Positions 22,856 to 33,512 of a DNA stretch of 64,000 nucleotides are shown piece by piece. The position numbers were made by a program, and so were the translations under genes. Where the stretch lies: positions 1-64,000 of the forward strand of contig NZ_BAAADJ010000005.1 in assembly GCF_039522365.1 (NCBI RefSeq). The letters are read 5' to 3'. The DNA is from Bacillus carboniphilus. GTDB taxonomy: Bacteria; Bacillota; Bacilli; Bacillales; JC228. Each line of letters opens with the position of its first letter. Positions within the stretch are counted from its first letter, which is position 1. The notes under the pieces are model-generated. The model had not been told where the DNA came from, ran no database searches, and saw only the letters and a list, made by a program, of their open reading frames with translations.

Positions 22856-23610
22856 CGCACGTGAACCCCCTGTTCCTTCAGATAGTCCTTAACCTCTTTT
22901 ACAGAGGTTTCTTTATAGTGAAAAATGGATGCTGCTAACGCTGCATCTGCGCCAGCTTCTGCAAATACTTCTTCGAAATGCTCTTTCCCACCAGCACCAC
23001 CGGAAGCAATGACTGGAACTGAGACAGCGTCATTGATGGCTTTTGTTAAGGCCACATCGAATCCCGCTTTCTCTCCATCTGCATCCATGGAAGTGAGTAA
23101 AATTTCTCCTGCGCCTAGCTCGACAGCTTTTCTTGCCCAAGTTACTGCATCGTAATCTGTCTCTTTTCGACCACCGTGTGTATAGACCTTCCATGTTCCA
23201 AGGTCTTCATGATATTTGGCATCAATCGCAACCACAATACACTGTGAACCAAAATAGTCTGCACCTTCACGAATTAACTCAGGATTTATTAAAGCGGATG
23301 TATTCACACTTACCTTATCTGCACCGGCGCGAAGCATTCTCTTCATATCTTCCAAGCTACCAATCCCGCCACCTACTGTAAACGGTATTGCTAGTTCTGA
23401 AGCCACTTGCCTAACGACGTCTTCCATTGTTTTCCGACCTTCATGAGAAGCAGAGATATCTAGAAAAACAAGCTCGTCTGCCCCTTGTTCGTCATAGAAT
23501 CGAGCTAACTCCACTGGATCCCCTGCATCACGTAGTTGAACAAATTGAATCCCTTTCACAACCCGACCTTCTTTTACGTCCAAGCACGGAATAATTCTTT
23601 TCGTAATCAT
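22852..23610 (-). CDS. hisF: Imidazole glycerol phosphate synthase cyclase subunit
   Basis: TIM-barrel cyclase that closes the imidazole ring with ammonia delivered by HisH. The 252-aa protein has the catalytic Asp in [15 protein letters not shown] (Asp11) and Asp130 in VVAIDAK, plus the phosphate loops GGGIGS and ASGGAGG. It overlaps hisA by 4 bp. Confidence 0.98.
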   Translation of the reverse strand: MITKRIIPCLDVKEGRVVKGIQFVQLRDAGDPVELARFYDEQGADELVFLDISASHEGRKTMEDVVRQVASELAIPFTVGGGIGSLEDMKRMLRAGADKVSVNTSALINPELIREGADYFGSQCIVVAIDAKYHEDLGTWKVYTHGGRKETDYDAVTWARKAVELGAGEILLTSMDADGEKAGFDVALTKAINDAVSVPVIASGGAGGKEHFEEVFAEAGADAALAASIFHYKETSVKEVKDYLKEQGVHVR

Positions 23611-24338
23611 TGAGACACCTCATCTAACGCTTCTTTTAAAGTGAAACGATTTTCATAGAGGGCTTTTCCAACAATGGCACCTTTGATTCCTTTGTCATAG
23701 GCTTGCTTCAACACCTGTAAATCCGCAAGGGAGCTAACACCGCCTGAAGCAATAATTTCTGCCCCTGTCTCTTCAGCCATTTGTAAAAGCGATTCGGTAC
23801 TAGGTCCGGATAACATCCCGTCCTTAGATATATCTGTACAGATGAATGTGCTAGCACCAGCATCGGCAAGCTCTTTTCCTAACTCCACAGCCGTCAACGA
23901 AGAGGTAGTAAGCCAGCCATGTGTTGCCACAAAGCCAGCCTTCGCGTCAATTCCAATGGCAATCTTAGAGCCATATTTTTTCAGCATTTGTTTTACAAAA
24001 TCACGCTCAGTCACAGCGATACTTCCAAGAATTACTCGGTCTACACCATTTTCTAGATAGAATTCAATATCCGCTTGCGAGCGAATTCCACCACCAATTT
24101 GAACGGAAGCCGGTAACTTTTTAGCCGCTTCCAACACGTAGGGATGATTTATTTTTTCACCAGCTTTTGCACCATCTAAATCAACCATATGGATCCAAGC
24201 TGCACCATCATCCGAAAACCTTTTGGCCATTTCAAAAGGGGAATCTCCATACACCGTTTCTTGATTGTAGTCGCCTTGCAAGAGTCTGACACACTTGCCA
24301 CCACGCATATCAATGGCAGGGTAAATCGTAAATGACAT
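23607..24338 (-). CDS. hisA: ProFAR isomerase (1-(5-phosphoribosyl)-5-[(5-phosphoribosylamino)methylideneamino]imidazole-4-carboxamide isomerase)
   Basis: A 243-aa TIM barrel homologous to HisF. It has the catalytic Asp10 ([14 protein letters not shown]), the phosphate loop GGGIRS, and the second catalytic Asp in [13 protein letters not shown]. It lies between hisH and hisF with minimal spacing. Confidence 0.98.
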   Translation of the reverse strand: MSFTIYPAIDMRGGKCVRLLQGDYNQETVYGDSPFEMAKRFSDDGAAWIHMVDLDGAKAGEKINHPYVLEAAKKLPASVQIGGGIRSQADIEFYLENGVDRVILGSIAVTERDFVKQMLKKYGSKIAIGIDAKAGFVATHGWLTTSSLTAVELGKELADAGASTFICTDISKDGMLSGPSTESLLQMAEETGAEIIASGGVSSLADLQVLKQAYDKGIKGAIVGKALYENRFTLKEALDEVSQ

Positions 24339-24339
24339 G

Positions 24340-24972
24340 TTAGTTCTCCCCTTTCTCTACTAGCTTTGTAAAATTAGATAGAAGCTGCATGCCCATTCGG
24401 CTGCTTTTTTCTGGGTGGAATTGCATTCCGTATATATTGTTTTTGCCGACAACAGCCGGAACTTGTACATCATACTCAGCGTATGAGACCACCACTTCCT
24501 CGGCAGGCTCTACATAGTAAGAGTGAACAAAATATGCAAAATCTTCTTCAAGTCCTGCCAAAATTTCATTCTCAGGCTGTTTAAAGATCAGTTGATTCCA
24601 TCCCATGTGAGGGACTTTATACGTTTGGCCATCTTCTGTTTTTCCTGAAAAACGAACTGCTTTCCCTTTTAGCAAATCAAGGCCTCTATTGACTCCATGT
24701 TCTTCACTCTCTGAAAACAAAAGCTGCATCCCCAAGCAAATACCTAGTAGAGGTGTCCCATCTTTGGCCTTCCGTACAATAAATGCTTCTAAACCTGTCT
24801 CAGAAAGTTTTTTCATGGCATCAGGAAATGCGCCAACTCCAGGTAGAATCAAACCATCCGCTTTTTCCAATTCCTCAGCAGATTCTGAAACAAAGAAGGG
24901 AACCTCAAGGCGTTCTAATGCCTTTTGTACACTGAATAAGTTCCCCATTCCATAATCAATGACACCGATCAT
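24340..24972 (-). CDS. hisH: Imidazole glycerol phosphate synthase glutaminase subunit
   Basis: Class I glutamine amidotransferase that supplies ammonia to HisF. The 210-aa protein has the nucleophile Cys in [10 protein letters not shown] and the His/Glu pair in FHPEKS. GAAAGGAATG precedes the ATG. Confidence 0.98.
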   Translation of the reverse strand: MIGVIDYGMGNLFSVQKALERLEVPFFVSESAEELEKADGLILPGVGAFPDAMKKLSETGLEAFIVRKAKDGTPLLGICLGMQLLFSESEEHGVNRGLDLLKGKAVRFSGKTEDGQTYKVPHMGWNQLIFKQPENEILAGLEEDFAYFVHSYYVEPAEEVVVSYAEYDVQVPAVVGKNNIYGMQFHPEKSSRMGMQLLSNFTKLVEKGEN

Positions 24973-25563
24973 TTATAACATTCCTTTCGTTGACGGAACG
25001 CCCTTCACTCTTGGATCAATTGAAGTGGCCTCATCCAACGCTCTTCCCAGTGCTTTAAAAACCGCTTCAATCATATGGTGAGTGTTGTGACCGTAATGAA
25101 TAATGACATGTAAGTTCATTCTCGCTTCAATCGCAAGCTTCCATAAAAATTCGTGGACTAGTTCTGTATCAAATGTTCCTACCTTTGAAGAAGGAAGCTC
25201 ACCACGGAATTCCAGGTGTGGGCGGTTACTTAAGTCCACCACAACTTGTGCTAGTGCCTCATCCATAGGGACAAAAGCATTCCCGTAACGTTTAATTCCT
25301 TTTTTATCACCAAGTGCGTCCTTTAACGCTTGTCCAAGACAAATTCCAATATCCTCTGTTGTGTGATGATCGTCGATTTCAGTATCACCGTTCGCATTCA
25401 CCGTTAAATCAAAATGGCCATGCTTAGTGAAAAGGTCAAGCATATGTGACATAAAAGGTACTGGTGTTTCAATGGCTGCATTCCCTTCTCCATCGATTCC
25501 TAGTTTTAACTCGATTTGCGTTTCCTGTGTTTGTCTTGAAATTGAAGCTTCTCTTGTTGACAT
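24973..25563 (-). CDS. hisB: Imidazoleglycerol-phosphate dehydratase
   Basis: A 196-aa monofunctional HisB, without the phosphatase domain found in enteric bacteria. It has the duplicated Mn-binding motifs DDHHTTED and [15 protein letters not shown]. The ATG overlaps the hisD stop (TAATG). No separate histidinol-phosphate phosphatase gene occurs in the operon; in Bacillus it is encoded elsewhere (hisJ). Confidence 0.98.
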   Translation of the reverse strand: MSTREASISRQTQETQIELKLGIDGEGNAAIETPVPFMSHMLDLFTKHGHFDLTVNANGDTEIDDHHTTEDIGICLGQALKDALGDKKGIKRYGNAFVPMDEALAQVVVDLSNRPHLEFRGELPSSKVGTFDTELVHEFLWKLAIEARMNLHVIIHYGHNTHHMIEAVFKALGRALDEATSIDPRVKGVPSTKGML

Positions 25564-26837
25564 TATTGTTCCTCCTTCAAACGGCTTTCAATCGCACGTG
25601 CGTGTGCCTCTAGCCCTTCCGATCTGGCAAAAGTCGCTATTTTATTGGCATTCTGCTTGAATGCTTCTTCACTGTATATCACAACACTTGATTTTTTTTG
25701 GTAATCATCAATATTAAGTGGACTTGAGAATCGGGCAGTCCCATTCGTCGGTAAGACATGATTCGTGCCTGCAAAATAATCACCAACAGGCTCACTGCTA
25801 TAGCGCCCCACAAATATGGCACCAGCGTGTTTAATTTTTGCTAGACATTCTTGCGCTTGTTTCACCATAATCTCAAGGTGTTCCGGTGCCAGTTCATTTA
25901 CAACTTCGATAGCCTCTTCTAGATTTTCCGTAACATAGATGGCTCCAAACTCATCGATCGATTCCCTAGCTATTTCTTCACGAGGTAGCGTTTTTAATTG
26001 TTCTTCCACTTCTTGCTGTACAGCTTCAGCTAACTGAATGGATGTTGTAACTAAAACGCTGGATGAACGCGGGTCATGCTCTGCCTGGGACAAAAGGTCT
26101 GCCGCCACTTCATGAGGCTTTGCTGTATCATCTGCTAATACGACAATTTCACTTGGTCCTGCAATCATATCAATGTCCACGACCCCAAATACCTCACGTT
26201 TAGCAAGAGCTACATAAATGTTACCCGGCCCCACAATTTTATCGACTGGTGGAATTGACTCCGTACCGTATGCCAATGCGGCTACAGCTTGAGCTCCTCC
26301 CACTTTGTAGATTTCCTTTACGCCCGATTCTTTGGCAGCCACTAAAACGACCGGATCCAATGTCCCATCCTTTTGCGGTGGAGAAACCATGACGATTCGC
26401 TCAACCCCGGCGACAACGGCTGGTACAACTGTCATAAAAACAGAAGAAGGATAAGCAGCGGTACCACCTGGAACATAAACCCCCACAGAATCCAAAGGCG
26501 TCACCTTCTGACCTAACATAGTCCCGTTAGACTGTGTCATCATCCAACTGTTTTTGAGTTGTTTTTCATGGTAAACTCTAATATTTTCTCTTGCTTCTCT
26601 CATGATGGATATAAGCTCGTCATCCACTTCTTCATAGGCAGCTTGGATTTCTGTTTCCGTTACTTTTAACTTCTCGAGTTCCACCCCGTCGAACTTTTTG
26701 GTAAAAGCAAAAAGAGCGTCATCTCCTGAGGTTTTTACGATTTCAATAATATCTAAAACGGCTTTCCTTTGTTCCAAAGTTCCAATTTCAACAGACCTTC
26801 GGATAGAAGGAGCCTCTGTACTTTTATAAATTTTCAT
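25563..26837 (-). CDS. hisD: Histidinol dehydrogenase
   Basis: Zn-dependent NAD enzyme performing the last two oxidations to L-histidine. The 424-aa protein has [16 protein letters not shown]...[10 protein letters not shown], and the active-site region [10 protein letters not shown] with SAGAIF-type [40 protein letters not shown] precedes the ATG. Confidence 0.98.
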   Translation of the reverse strand: MKIYKSTEAPSIRRSVEIGTLEQRKAVLDIIEIVKTSGDDALFAFTKKFDGVELEKLKVTETEIQAAYEEVDDELISIMREARENIRVYHEKQLKNSWMMTQSNGTMLGQKVTPLDSVGVYVPGGTAAYPSSVFMTVVPAVVAGVERIVMVSPPQKDGTLDPVVLVAAKESGVKEIYKVGGAQAVAALAYGTESIPPVDKIVGPGNIYVALAKREVFGVVDIDMIAGPSEIVVLADDTAKPHEVAADLLSQAEHDPRSSSVLVTTSIQLAEAVQQEVEEQLKTLPREEIARESIDEFGAIYVTENLEEAIEVVNELAPEHLEIMVKQAQECLAKIKHAGAIFVGRYSSEPVGDYFAGTNHVLPTNGTARFSSPLNIDDYQKKSSVVIYSEEAFKQNANKIATFARSEGLEAHARAIESRLKEEQ

Positions 26838-26849
26838 GAACAGCCCTCC

Positions 26850-27485
26850 TTACTTTTCGCCAACTACTTCCGACAGTCGATGTACCATATCATGAACCAT
26901 TCGATCTTTGAGTCGATAACTAACAGGGTTCACAATCAGCCTGGATGTAATGGAAACAATTTTTTCATATTCAACCAGTCCATTTTCAACAAGTGTTCTT
27001 CCAGTCGAAACGATATCAACAATTCGATCTGCTAGACCGATAAGTGGTGCTAGCTCAATCGAGCCGTTCAATTTAATTATTTCAACTTGCTCTCCCTTTG
27101 CGCGGAAGTAACTGGATGCGACATTTGGATATTTAGTAGCAACCTTTGGAGCAACATCATTTAACACTGCATTCGGAAGACCCGCAACAGCGAGATAACA
27201 CTCACTAATATGTAAATCGAGTAACTCATAAACATCCCGCTCTTCTTCCAGCATGACATCCTTTCCCGCTATTCCAATGTCAGCGACACCGTGCTCCACA
27301 TAGGTTGGGACATCCATAGGCTTCGCTAGAATAAAACGAATGCCCTCTTCTTCCACTTCAATAATCAGTTTTCTCGATTCATCAAAGTCTGGAGGGATTT
27401 GATAACCTGCCTTTCGTAAAAGTTCAACCGCTTCTTCAAAAATTCTTCCTTTTGGCAGTGCAATCGTTAACCATTCAGCTGTCAT
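26850..27485 (-). CDS. hisG: ATP phosphoribosyltransferase catalytic subunit (short form)
   Basis: First enzyme of histidine synthesis. The 211-aa short form lacks the C-terminal regulatory ACT-like domain and therefore depends on HisZ. Seen: [27 protein letters not shown]-type DIGIAGKDV, and the PRPP loop [22 protein letters not shown] precedes the ATG, which overlaps the hisZ stop (ATGA). Confidence 0.98.
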   Translation of the reverse strand: MTAEWLTIALPKGRIFEEAVELLRKAGYQIPPDFDESRKLIIEVEEEGIRFILAKPMDVPTYVEHGVADIGIAGKDVMLEEERDVYELLDLHISECYLAVAGLPNAVLNDVAPKVATKYPNVASSYFRAKGEQVEIIKLNGSIELAPLIGLADRIVDIVSTGRTLVENGLVEYEKIVSITSRLIVNPVSYRLKDRMVHDMVHRLSEVVGEK

Positions 27486-28660
27486 GCGTCCCTCCTCCTT
27501 TCACCGAAAAAATAATAAACATCTGAAAACGGTTTTGTAAATTTATCTAATTCTTTGATGCCGGCAACATCTTGAACGACAGCGTTAGTTCCTTGTGTTC
27601 TTAGTTCATTTGCTTTTTCTATGGCTTCTTTACGTTGCTCGGAACTATAGACGATAAGTGTTGTAGGTTCTGAATCTTCTTTTAGGCTGAGCGCTTCAAG
27701 TAGGCGATCTACATGAATCCCAAAACCTGTTGCTGCTTCATTGGTTCCAAATTGACGAACAAGCTTGTCATATCGGCCACCATTTCCAACAGGAAAACCA
27801 ACCTGATTTGCATAAACTTCGAAAAGAATCCCTGTGTAATAACTCATGTGACTGACTAATGTTAAATCTAACTTTACATTGTCCATCACTTGAAAATCTT
27901 TGAGAATATCAAACAGTTTTTCAATTTGCTCAATGGCTTCCCGTACAGCTTGATCATTCGATAACTCTTTTGCCCGGTCTATTACGTTTTCATCCCCAAT
28001 TAGCGTTAAAAATTGTTGAAGTCTTCCACGATCAATCGATGATAAGGATAGCGACTGAATATGTTCACGATACCCCACATAATTTTTTTCAAATAAGTAT
28101 CGTTTTAATTCTTGGACTCGCTCTTCTGTCCCTAATATTTCATAGAAGAAGGAATCCACAAACTGCATATGACCAATGGCAAGTGTAAAGCTCTCAAGAC
28201 CCGCTCTCTTTAGAGATCCCACTAGTAATGCAATCACTTCACCATCTGCACTAGTCGTTGAATCCCCAATTAACTCAACACCCGCTTGGGAAAATTCCGC
28301 CGGGCGCCCACCTTCTCTTTGTTGGGAACGAAAAACATTCGCGCTGTAGCTTAAGCGTAATGGTGTCGTATCTTGAGCAAGTTTTGATGCTGCAACCCTT
28401 GCGATTGGAGTCGTCATATCCGGTCTGAGAACAAGGGTGTGCCCCTGTTGATCTAGGAGCTTAAAAAGCTTTTGATCGTCAATTGCCGACGTTCTACCGA
28501 TGGTTTCGTAGTATTCAAGAGTCGGGGTTTGGATCAATTGGTACCCCCAGCTCTTCATTTCCTCCTCAATCTTCTGTGTGACTCTTCGCTTTCCAATATG
28601 TAAATTCGGTAGTGTATCCCTCATCCCGAGTGGTTTTTCAAACATAAATGGCTTTGTCAT
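27482..28660 (-). CDS. hisZ: ATP phosphoribosyltransferase regulatory subunit
   Basis: Histidyl-tRNA synthetase paralogue without aminoacylation activity that forms the feedback-inhibited complex with HisG. The 392-aa product shows class II synthetase-like motifs ([39 protein letters not shown]). The frame is open to 28828, but ATG 28660 has TAGGTGA upstream and gives [18 protein letters not shown], the normal N-terminus; the longer frame also covers the promoter. First gene of the his operon. Confidence 0.95.
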   Translation of the reverse strand: MTKPFMFEKPLGMRDTLPNLHIGKRRVTQKIEEEMKSWGYQLIQTPTLEYYETIGRTSAIDDQKLFKLLDQQGHTLVLRPDMTTPIARVAASKLAQDTTPLRLSYSANVFRSQQREGGRPAEFSQAGVELIGDSTTSADGEVIALLVGSLKRAGLESFTLAIGHMQFVDSFFYEILGTEERVQELKRYLFEKNYVGYREHIQSLSLSSIDRGRLQQFLTLIGDENVIDRAKELSNDQAVREAIEQIEKLFDILKDFQVMDNVKLDLTLVSHMSYYTGILFEVYANQVGFPVGNGGRYDKLVRQFGTNEAATGFGIHVDRLLEALSLKEDSEPTTLIVYSSEQRKEAIEKANELRTQGTNAVVQDVAGIKELDKFTKPFSDVYYFFGERRRDA

Positions 28661-28748
28661 AAAATCACCTAATCCCTTTTGGTTAAGTTGACTTAAATTT
28701 TCTAAATCCTTTAGTTCGCTAATATGGTAGTAAATTAAAGATATATGT

Positions 28749-28777
28749 AGTGTAACGCTTCTGTTTAGTTTCGTCAA
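28749..28777 (-). promoter_or_regulatory. Candidate sigma-A promoter of the his operon
   Basis: Minus strand TTGACG, a 17-bp spacer and TACACT, about 90 bp upstream of hisZ. No T-box leader, terminator or leader peptide rich in His was seen between it and hisZ. Confidence 0.65.
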
Positions 28778-28857
28778 TAAATAGAAAACTAACAATATAA
28801 AATAAGGGTTCTGAATGTTTTGTATCATTTATTGAGGTTTTTTATTAAATACTGAAA

Positions 28858-28890
28858 TAGAACCCTCCGGATCTAATTTTTGAGGGTTTT
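28858..28890 (+). terminator. Hairpin upstream of the his promoter
   Basis: AACCCTC-CGGATCTAATTTTT-GAGGGTT followed by TTTT on the plus strand. There is no plus-strand gene before it, so it may block antisense transcription toward the array. In the minus direction the tail is only weakly U-rich. Confidence 0.45.
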
Positions 28891-28904
28891 TTGGTGAGGA
28901 GGAA

Positions 28905-29249
28905 GAAAACTAGGACGCATTTTGGCGTTATCTTCTAGTTTTTGTTGAGAGGAAAGAAAACTAGGGCGTATCTTGGTTTTATGTTCTAGTTTTTGGTGAG
29001 GTACAGAAAAACTAGAACGTATTTTGGTTTTTTGTTCTAGTTTTTGTTTAGAGGAAATATAACTAGGACGTATTTTGGCTTTTTGTTCTAGTTTTTGGTG
29101 AGGAACTGAATAACTAGAACGTATTTTGGTTTTATGTTCTAGTTTTTGTTTAGAGGAAAGATAACTAGGACGTATTTTGGTTTTATGTTCTAGTTTTTGG
29201 TGAGCGGAAGGAAAACTAGGACGTATTTTGGCATTATGTTCTAGTTTTG
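28905..29249. repeat. 51-bp tandem repeat array with a hairpin in each unit
   Basis: Seven units anchored by ACTAG at 28909, 28960, 29011, 29062, 29113, 29164 and 29215, an exact 51-bp step. Each unit contains AACTAGRACGTATTTTGG followed by TTTTATGTTCTAGTTTTT, so AAAACTAGAAC can pair with GTTCTAGTTTT. The ~14-bp linkers alternate between two forms (GGTGAGGWACTGAAT and GTTTAGAGGAAATAT). No frame is coding. Confidence 0.93.
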
Positions 29250-29265
29250 ATATGGGGAAGATACC

Positions 29266-29305
29266 CCAACAAATAAAACCACCGCAGCCCTAGCCACAGT
29301 GGTTC
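29266..29305 (-). terminator. Terminator of the hprK-lgt-yvoD-ppaX-yvoF operon
   Basis: Minus strand AACCAC...GTGGTT stem (with further pairing inside) followed by TTATTTGTT, immediately after the yvoF stop codon. Confidence 0.7.
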
Positions 29306-29310
29306 TTCCA

Positions 29311-29826
29311 TTAACCATTATTCTGTTCACGCAACGCACGCTCTTCCGCCGTATATATGACTCTCATTGGATTTCCGCCCACGAACGACCCAGCCGGAAC
29401 ATCCTTATGAACAAGCGTTCCCGCAGAAACGATGGCTCCATCTCCAATCGTAACTCCTGGCAATATGGTCGAATTCGCACCAATCATGACCTCATCACCA
29501 ATTACCACATCGCCAAGTCGATATTCTTTAATTAAATATTCGTGTGCGAGAATCGTGGTGTTGTAGCCAATAACGGTGTTTCTGCCGACCTTTATTTTTT
29601 CTGGAAACATCACATCTAACATAACCATTAAGGCAAAAGATGTTTGATCTCCAATGTTCATCCGTAGAAACACGCGGTACAGCCAATTTTTCATCCCTAG
29701 AAACGGCGTGTATCTCGCTAATTGGATGACCATAAAGTTCTTTACAACCTTCCAAAATGGAACGGTTTTATAGACATGCCATAAGGAGTTTGCCCCTTCG
29801 ACTGGAAATCGTTCTGTTTTCCTCAT
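29311..29826 (-). CDS. yvoF: Acyltransferase of the left-handed beta-helix (hexapeptide) family, YvoF-like
   Basis: A 171-aa protein. The hexapeptide repeats ([32 protein letters not shown]-type, then [41 protein letters not shown]) match the xenobiotic/maltose acetyltransferase fold that uses acyl-CoA; the acceptor is unknown. It overlaps ppaX by 4 bp. Gene order hprK-lgt-yvoD-ppaX-yvoF is as in B. subtilis. Confidence 0.9.
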   Translation of the reverse strand: MRKTERFPVEGANSLWHVYKTVPFWKVVKNFMVIQLARYTPFLGMKNWLYRVFLRMNIGDQTSFALMVMLDVMFPEKIKVGRNTVIGYNTTILAHEYLIKEYRLGDVVIGDEVMIGANSTILPGVTIGDGAIVSAGTLVHKDVPAGSFVGGNPMRVIYTAEERALREQNNG

Positions 29827-30476
29827 TTGCGGTTCACACCTAGTATATCCAGTAAATCCGTCATGTTCTGGAGCATATAATCAGGCTTGTATTGTGCAAG
29901 GTGTTCTTCACCTTTCGCAGACCAGGCTACACCTGCTGTGAGGGTTCCCGCATTTTTACCACCTAAAATATCATGATGGTTATCTCCGACCATAATCGTT
30001 TTTTCAGGAACAGCTCCTAGCAACGCCATCGCTTTTTCAACCGGCTCTGGATCTGGTTTTGGCTTTTCTACATCATCCAAAGCGACAATCACTGGAAAAT
30101 GAGGTTCAAGCTTCGTTAGCTTCAACCCTTTCATAACGGTACTACGAATCTTCGTTGTAACAATTCCAATTTTATAGCCGTTTCGGACCAAGGCGTCAAC
30201 CGTTTCAGCTACACCCGCAAACTCCTTCACAAGGCGATCATGCTCACGAAGATTAAATTCTCGGTACGTTTCAATCATTTCATCTACTTTCGATGGATTT
30301 ACAGATTCAAACGTTTCTTTCAGAGTTGGACCCATAAAAGGAAGAACATGCTCCCGTTCATACTGCCCAGGAAAATACGTTTCCATCGTATGAAGAAACG
30401 ACTGAATAATTAACTCATTGGTATCAATTAAAGTTCCATCTAAATCAAATAGTATTGTATCAACTTGAGTGGCCAT
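29823..30476 (-). CDS. ppaX: Pyrophosphatase PpaX
   Basis: HAD-superfamily hydrolase that splits inorganic pyrophosphate, in particular that released when HprK/P dephosphorylates P-Ser-HPr. Motifs: [50 protein letters not shown]. The frame extends to 30533, but the ATG at 30476 has AAAGGAACCAACCT upstream and gives the expected [18 protein letters not shown] (217 aa). It overlaps the end of yvoD. Confidence 0.94.
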   Translation of the reverse strand: MATQVDTILFDLDGTLIDTNELIIQSFLHTMETYFPGQYEREHVLPFMGPTLKETFESVNPSKVDEMIETYREFNLREHDRLVKEFAGVAETVDALVRNGYKIGIVTTKIRSTVMKGLKLTKLEPHFPVIVALDDVEKPKPDPEPVEKAMALLGAVPEKTIMVGDNHHDILGGKNAGTLTAGVAWSAKGEEHLAQYKPDYMLQNMTDLLDILGVNRK

Positions 30477-31413
30477 AGGTTGGTTCCTTTCTTTTATTCC
30501 ATTCTGCCCGTTTCCAAATCGTTGCAACCACAATGGTTAAAGCAACCGCTGTACATAATCGAATGAGTAGTAACGGAAGAATCGGGATGCCGAGTGGCAC
30601 AAAGATTAACGTATCCTCTACTACCGCGTGGCACGCGACAAGGAATATAAACGCGAGAGTAGCATCCTTACGACTTACGCCATCTTCTTTGACGGCCTGA
30701 ATCATGATTCCTGCACCGTAAGCCAGGCCAATCGTTAACCCGGCAACCAATGTCATGGATGTATTTTCCTTCATTCCAAGTCCTCTAGTGACAGGCGCCA
30801 TCCAGCGTGAAAATACATCCAGCCATTTTTTATCTTTGAGAATCTGCATAATAACCATCAGCGGAATCACAATTAAAGCAAGCTGGAGAATTCCAAGACT
30901 CGCTTTTTGTAAGCCCTCAAATACAATGGCTCCCCATGTATCGGGTGTACTTTCTTTAGCAGGAAGCAGCCCATATTGAGCAATGCTTCCCCCACCCTTC
31001 CAGAGGAGATTGATTAAAATGGCCGAAACAGATGCAAGCCCGAGTCTTACCAAAAGAATGACCCAGAGCTTGACTCCCACCTTTAACGCAACGCCGGTCT
31101 CAATAAATAAATTATGTGAGAACGAAAGCATCACGGCTAATATGAAGACTTCTTTTACCGTTAAATCTATAGATAGGATCGCTCCAATCCCTGCATATAA
31201 GTTTAAGGTATTACCTAAAACCAACGGAATGGCAGCTTCTCCACTTAATCCAAACACACCCATGATTGGAGAAATAAGGTCAATCACCCACGGTAAAACC
31301 GGTGTGAACTGTAAAATATATACAAGTAATGTAACAGGAAAAATAACTTTTCCTAATGTCCAAGTCGTCTTAAGACCTACCTGTAGACCTTTCTTACAGG
31401 ACGACAAAAGCAT
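30460..31413 (-). CDS. yvoD: Nucleoside-recognition (Gate) domain membrane protein YvoD
   Basis: A 317-aa integral membrane protein with about eight hydrophobic helices and the Gate-domain signature region ([56 protein letters not shown]). Function unknown, although the gene is conserved in the hprK operon. It lies 18 bp after lgt. Confidence 0.9.
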   Translation of the reverse strand: MLLSSCKKGLQVGLKTTWTLGKVIFPVTLLVYILQFTPVLPWVIDLISPIMGVFGLSGEAAIPLVLGNTLNLYAGIGAILSIDLTVKEVFILAVMLSFSHNLFIETGVALKVGVKLWVILLVRLGLASVSAILINLLWKGGGSIAQYGLLPAKESTPDTWGAIVFEGLQKASLGILQLALIVIPLMVIMQILKDKKWLDVFSRWMAPVTRGLGMKENTSMTLVAGLTIGLAYGAGIMIQAVKEDGVSRKDATLAFIFLVACHAVVEDTLIFVPLGIPILPLLLIRLCTAVALTIVVATIWKRAEWNKRKEPTYGHSS

Positions 31414-31431
31414 CCTACATACCCCCAGCTG

Positions 31432-32244
31432 TTATCCTTCTAAGTAGCGTTCTTTTGCAAAACCTTTTGTTCTTCTGAAAATCCAAATCGCAATGGCAAC
31501 CACAATAAGTACGAGTGATAGTACCTGAGCAATTCGAAGATCCATCGTCAACATTAGACTATCCGTTCTCATTCCTTCAACGAAAAATCTCCCAATAGAA
31601 TACCAGATTACATAAGATAAGAAAATTTCACCGCGTTTCAGGTTAACTCTTCTTAAACCTAACAACACAAGAATTCCGACTGCATTCCATATAGATTCAT
31701 ATAGGAATGTTGGGTGGTAATAGGCCCCATTGATATACATTTGGTTGATAATCCAATCTGGTAGGAATAGGTTTTCTAAAAATTGTCGACTAACCTCTCC
31801 ACCATGTGCTTCTTGGTTCATAAAATTTCCCCAACGACCAATCGCTTGACCAATTAACAAACTTGGAGCAGCAACATCCGCTAGCTTCCAGAAAGAAATA
31901 CCTTTAATTCGAGTAAAAATGACAGCAGTTCCCACTGCACCAATTAAGGCACCATGAATGGCAATTCCACCTTCCCAGATTTTAATGATGTCACCTGGGT
32001 TTTGTGAAAAATAAGACCATTTAAATAACACATAATAAATGCGGGCACAAAGGATACTAATCGGAACGGCCCAAAGCATCAAATCAGCGAAAATTTCACT
32101 ATCAATACCTCTTTTTGTTCCCTCTCTCATGGCAACAACTAGAGCTAAAATAATGCCTAGCCCGATTAGTAAACCATACCACCTGACTTCCAATGGTCCG
32201 ATTGCGAATGCGATTGGATCAATTGGTGTAATGTTATTCTCCAT
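31432..32244 (-). CDS. lgt: Prolipoprotein diacylglyceryl transferase
   Basis: Membrane enzyme that moves diacylglycerol from phosphatidylglycerol to the lipobox cysteine of prolipoproteins. The 270-aa protein has about seven transmembrane helices. It carries the Lgt signature [13 protein letters not shown], the early RWYGL and IHGALIGA (the essential His/Gly region), and YESIWN. GGGAAGGTG precedes the ATG. It lies 15 bp after hprK. Confidence 0.97.
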   Translation of the reverse strand: MENNITPIDPIAFAIGPLEVRWYGLLIGLGIILALVVAMREGTKRGIDSEIFADLMLWAVPISILCARIYYVLFKWSYFSQNPGDIIKIWEGGIAIHGALIGAVGTAVIFTRIKGISFWKLADVAAPSLLIGQAIGRWGNFMNQEAHGGEVSRQFLENLFLPDWIINQMYINGAYYHPTFLYESIWNAVGILVLLGLRRVNLKRGEIFLSYVIWYSIGRFFVEGMRTDSLMLTMDLRIAQVLSLVLIVVAIAIWIFRRTKGFAKERYLEG

Positions 32245-32259
32245 TTAATTCACCTTCCC

Positions 32260-33195
32260 TTATGAAAAGTCATGATCACTATCTTCTATTACATCTGACA
32301 AACGGTTTGTAAACTGTTCAGCTGCGTTTACACCCATTCTTTTTAGTCTAAAATTCATTGCTGCCACTTCAATGATAACGGATAAATTTCGTCCAGGGCG
32401 TACTGGAATTGTGAGTCTCGGGAGTTCCGTATCAATGATTTTGATTTTTTCTTCATCGAGACCGAGGCGATCATATTGTTTCTTCGGATCCCAAAGTTCT
32501 AAGTTCATGACAATTGTAATTCGTTTATAGTTTCGAACAGCTCCCGCTCCAAACAATGTCATGACATTGATGATACCTAAACCTCTAATTTCAAGAAGAT
32601 GCTCGATTAAGTCTGGTGCATTCCCGACTAATGTATTCTCATCTTCCTGTCTAATTTCCACACAGTCATCTGCCACTAATCGGTGACCTCTCTTCACTAG
32701 TTCAAGTGCGGTCTCACTCTTACCCACTCCACTTTTACCAGTAATAAGCACACCAACTCCATACACATCTACAAGAACACCATGCATAGCAGTAGATGGT
32801 GCCAACTTACTCTCTAAGTAATTAGTAAGTCGACTCGAAAGCCTAGTTGTTTTCATCGTTGATGTCAATAGAGGTACAGATTCTCGATTGGATGCTTCTA
32901 TCAGCTCTTCTGGAACCTCTAGATCTCTAGAAACAATAATCGCTGGCGTAATGTCAGTACAAAGCCGATCCATTCTTTCTCTTTTTTCACTTGTCGAAAG
33001 TTTATTAAAAAAAGTGAGTTCAGTTTTACCTAACAATTGAATTCTCTCGGATGGATAGTACTCAAAGTAACCGGCCATTTCAAGTCCGGGGCGGTTTAAG
33101 TCACTTGTCATAATGGGGCGATTGATTCCTTCTTCCCCACTCACCAACTCAAGGCCTAATTTTTCCATGATGTCTTTAGTACGAACTTTTGCCAA
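32260..33195 (-). CDS. hprK: HPr kinase/phosphorylase
   Basis: Bifunctional sensor of carbon status. It phosphorylates Ser46 of HPr and Crh with ATP or pyrophosphate, and reverses this by phosphorolysis. The 311-aa protein has an N-terminal MurF-like domain, catalytic His138 (AMHGVLVD), Walker A GKSGVGKS (153-160) and the signature [24 protein letters not shown] start with GGAGGAATATCC upstream. First gene of its operon; ppaX downstream removes or uses the PPi product. A TATAAT at about 33255 may be its -10. Confidence 0.97.
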   Translation of the reverse strand: MAKVRTKDIMEKLGLELVSGEEGINRPIMTSDLNRPGLEMAGYFEYYPSERIQLLGKTELTFFNKLSTSEKRERMDRLCTDITPAIIVSRDLEVPEELIEASNRESVPLLTSTMKTTRLSSRLTNYLESKLAPSTAMHGVLVDVYGVGVLITGKSGVGKSETALELVKRGHRLVADDCVEIRQEDENTLVGNAPDLIEHLLEIRGLGIINVMTLFGAGAVRNYKRITIVMNLELWDPKKQYDRLGLDEEKIKIIDTELPRLTIPVRPGRNLSVIIEVAAMNFRLKRMGVNAAEQFTNRLSDVIEDSDHDFS

Positions 33196-33512
33196 GGATA
33201 TTCCTCCTTTTATTTCAAAGAGCTCTCGTATGAAATGTCACACAGTTACCCCATATTATACTATTGGTTGTACCGTTTTTTATAAAAAGAATTACGCAAT
33301 GTATCATTCCATATTGTACCACGAATTCAATAAACACCAAACATTTGTCATTCACTAAACTAAATGTATAGACCAGTGATGTAGAATAGGCTATGTATTT
33401 CCTGTTTTACAAACCTTTAATCAAATATACATATAGAATAGACAAAAGTTGTATAGACATTTAATAAAGCAAATTCTATACTTGTAGTAGAGATACCGAG
33501 TCAGGAGATGTC
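33196..33512. other. 317-bp divergent intergenic region, hprK / nagA
   Basis: Carries the hprK promoter region on the left (minus-strand TATAAT near 33255, no clear -35), the nagA promoter on the right, and two copies of TGTATAGAC (33365 and 33450) that resemble NagR operators. No ORF with a ribosome binding site. Confidence 0.6.
33450..33482 (+). promoter_or_regulatory. nagAB promoter with NagR-like operator half-sites
   Basis: TAGACA (33454-33459), 17-bp spacer, TATACT (33477-33482). TGTATAGAC overlaps the -35, and a better copy, TGTATAGACCAG, lies at 33365-33376. Known NagR (YvoA) operators contain GGTATAGATCAC/TCTAGACCA-like cores, so a NagR site is likely; the match was judged by eye. 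Confidence 0.6.

Noticed and set aside
28661-28860. T-box or attenuator leader for the his operon
   Set aside because: No T-box sequence (AGGGTGGNACCGCG), specifier stem or terminator/antiterminator pair was found between the promoter and hisZ.
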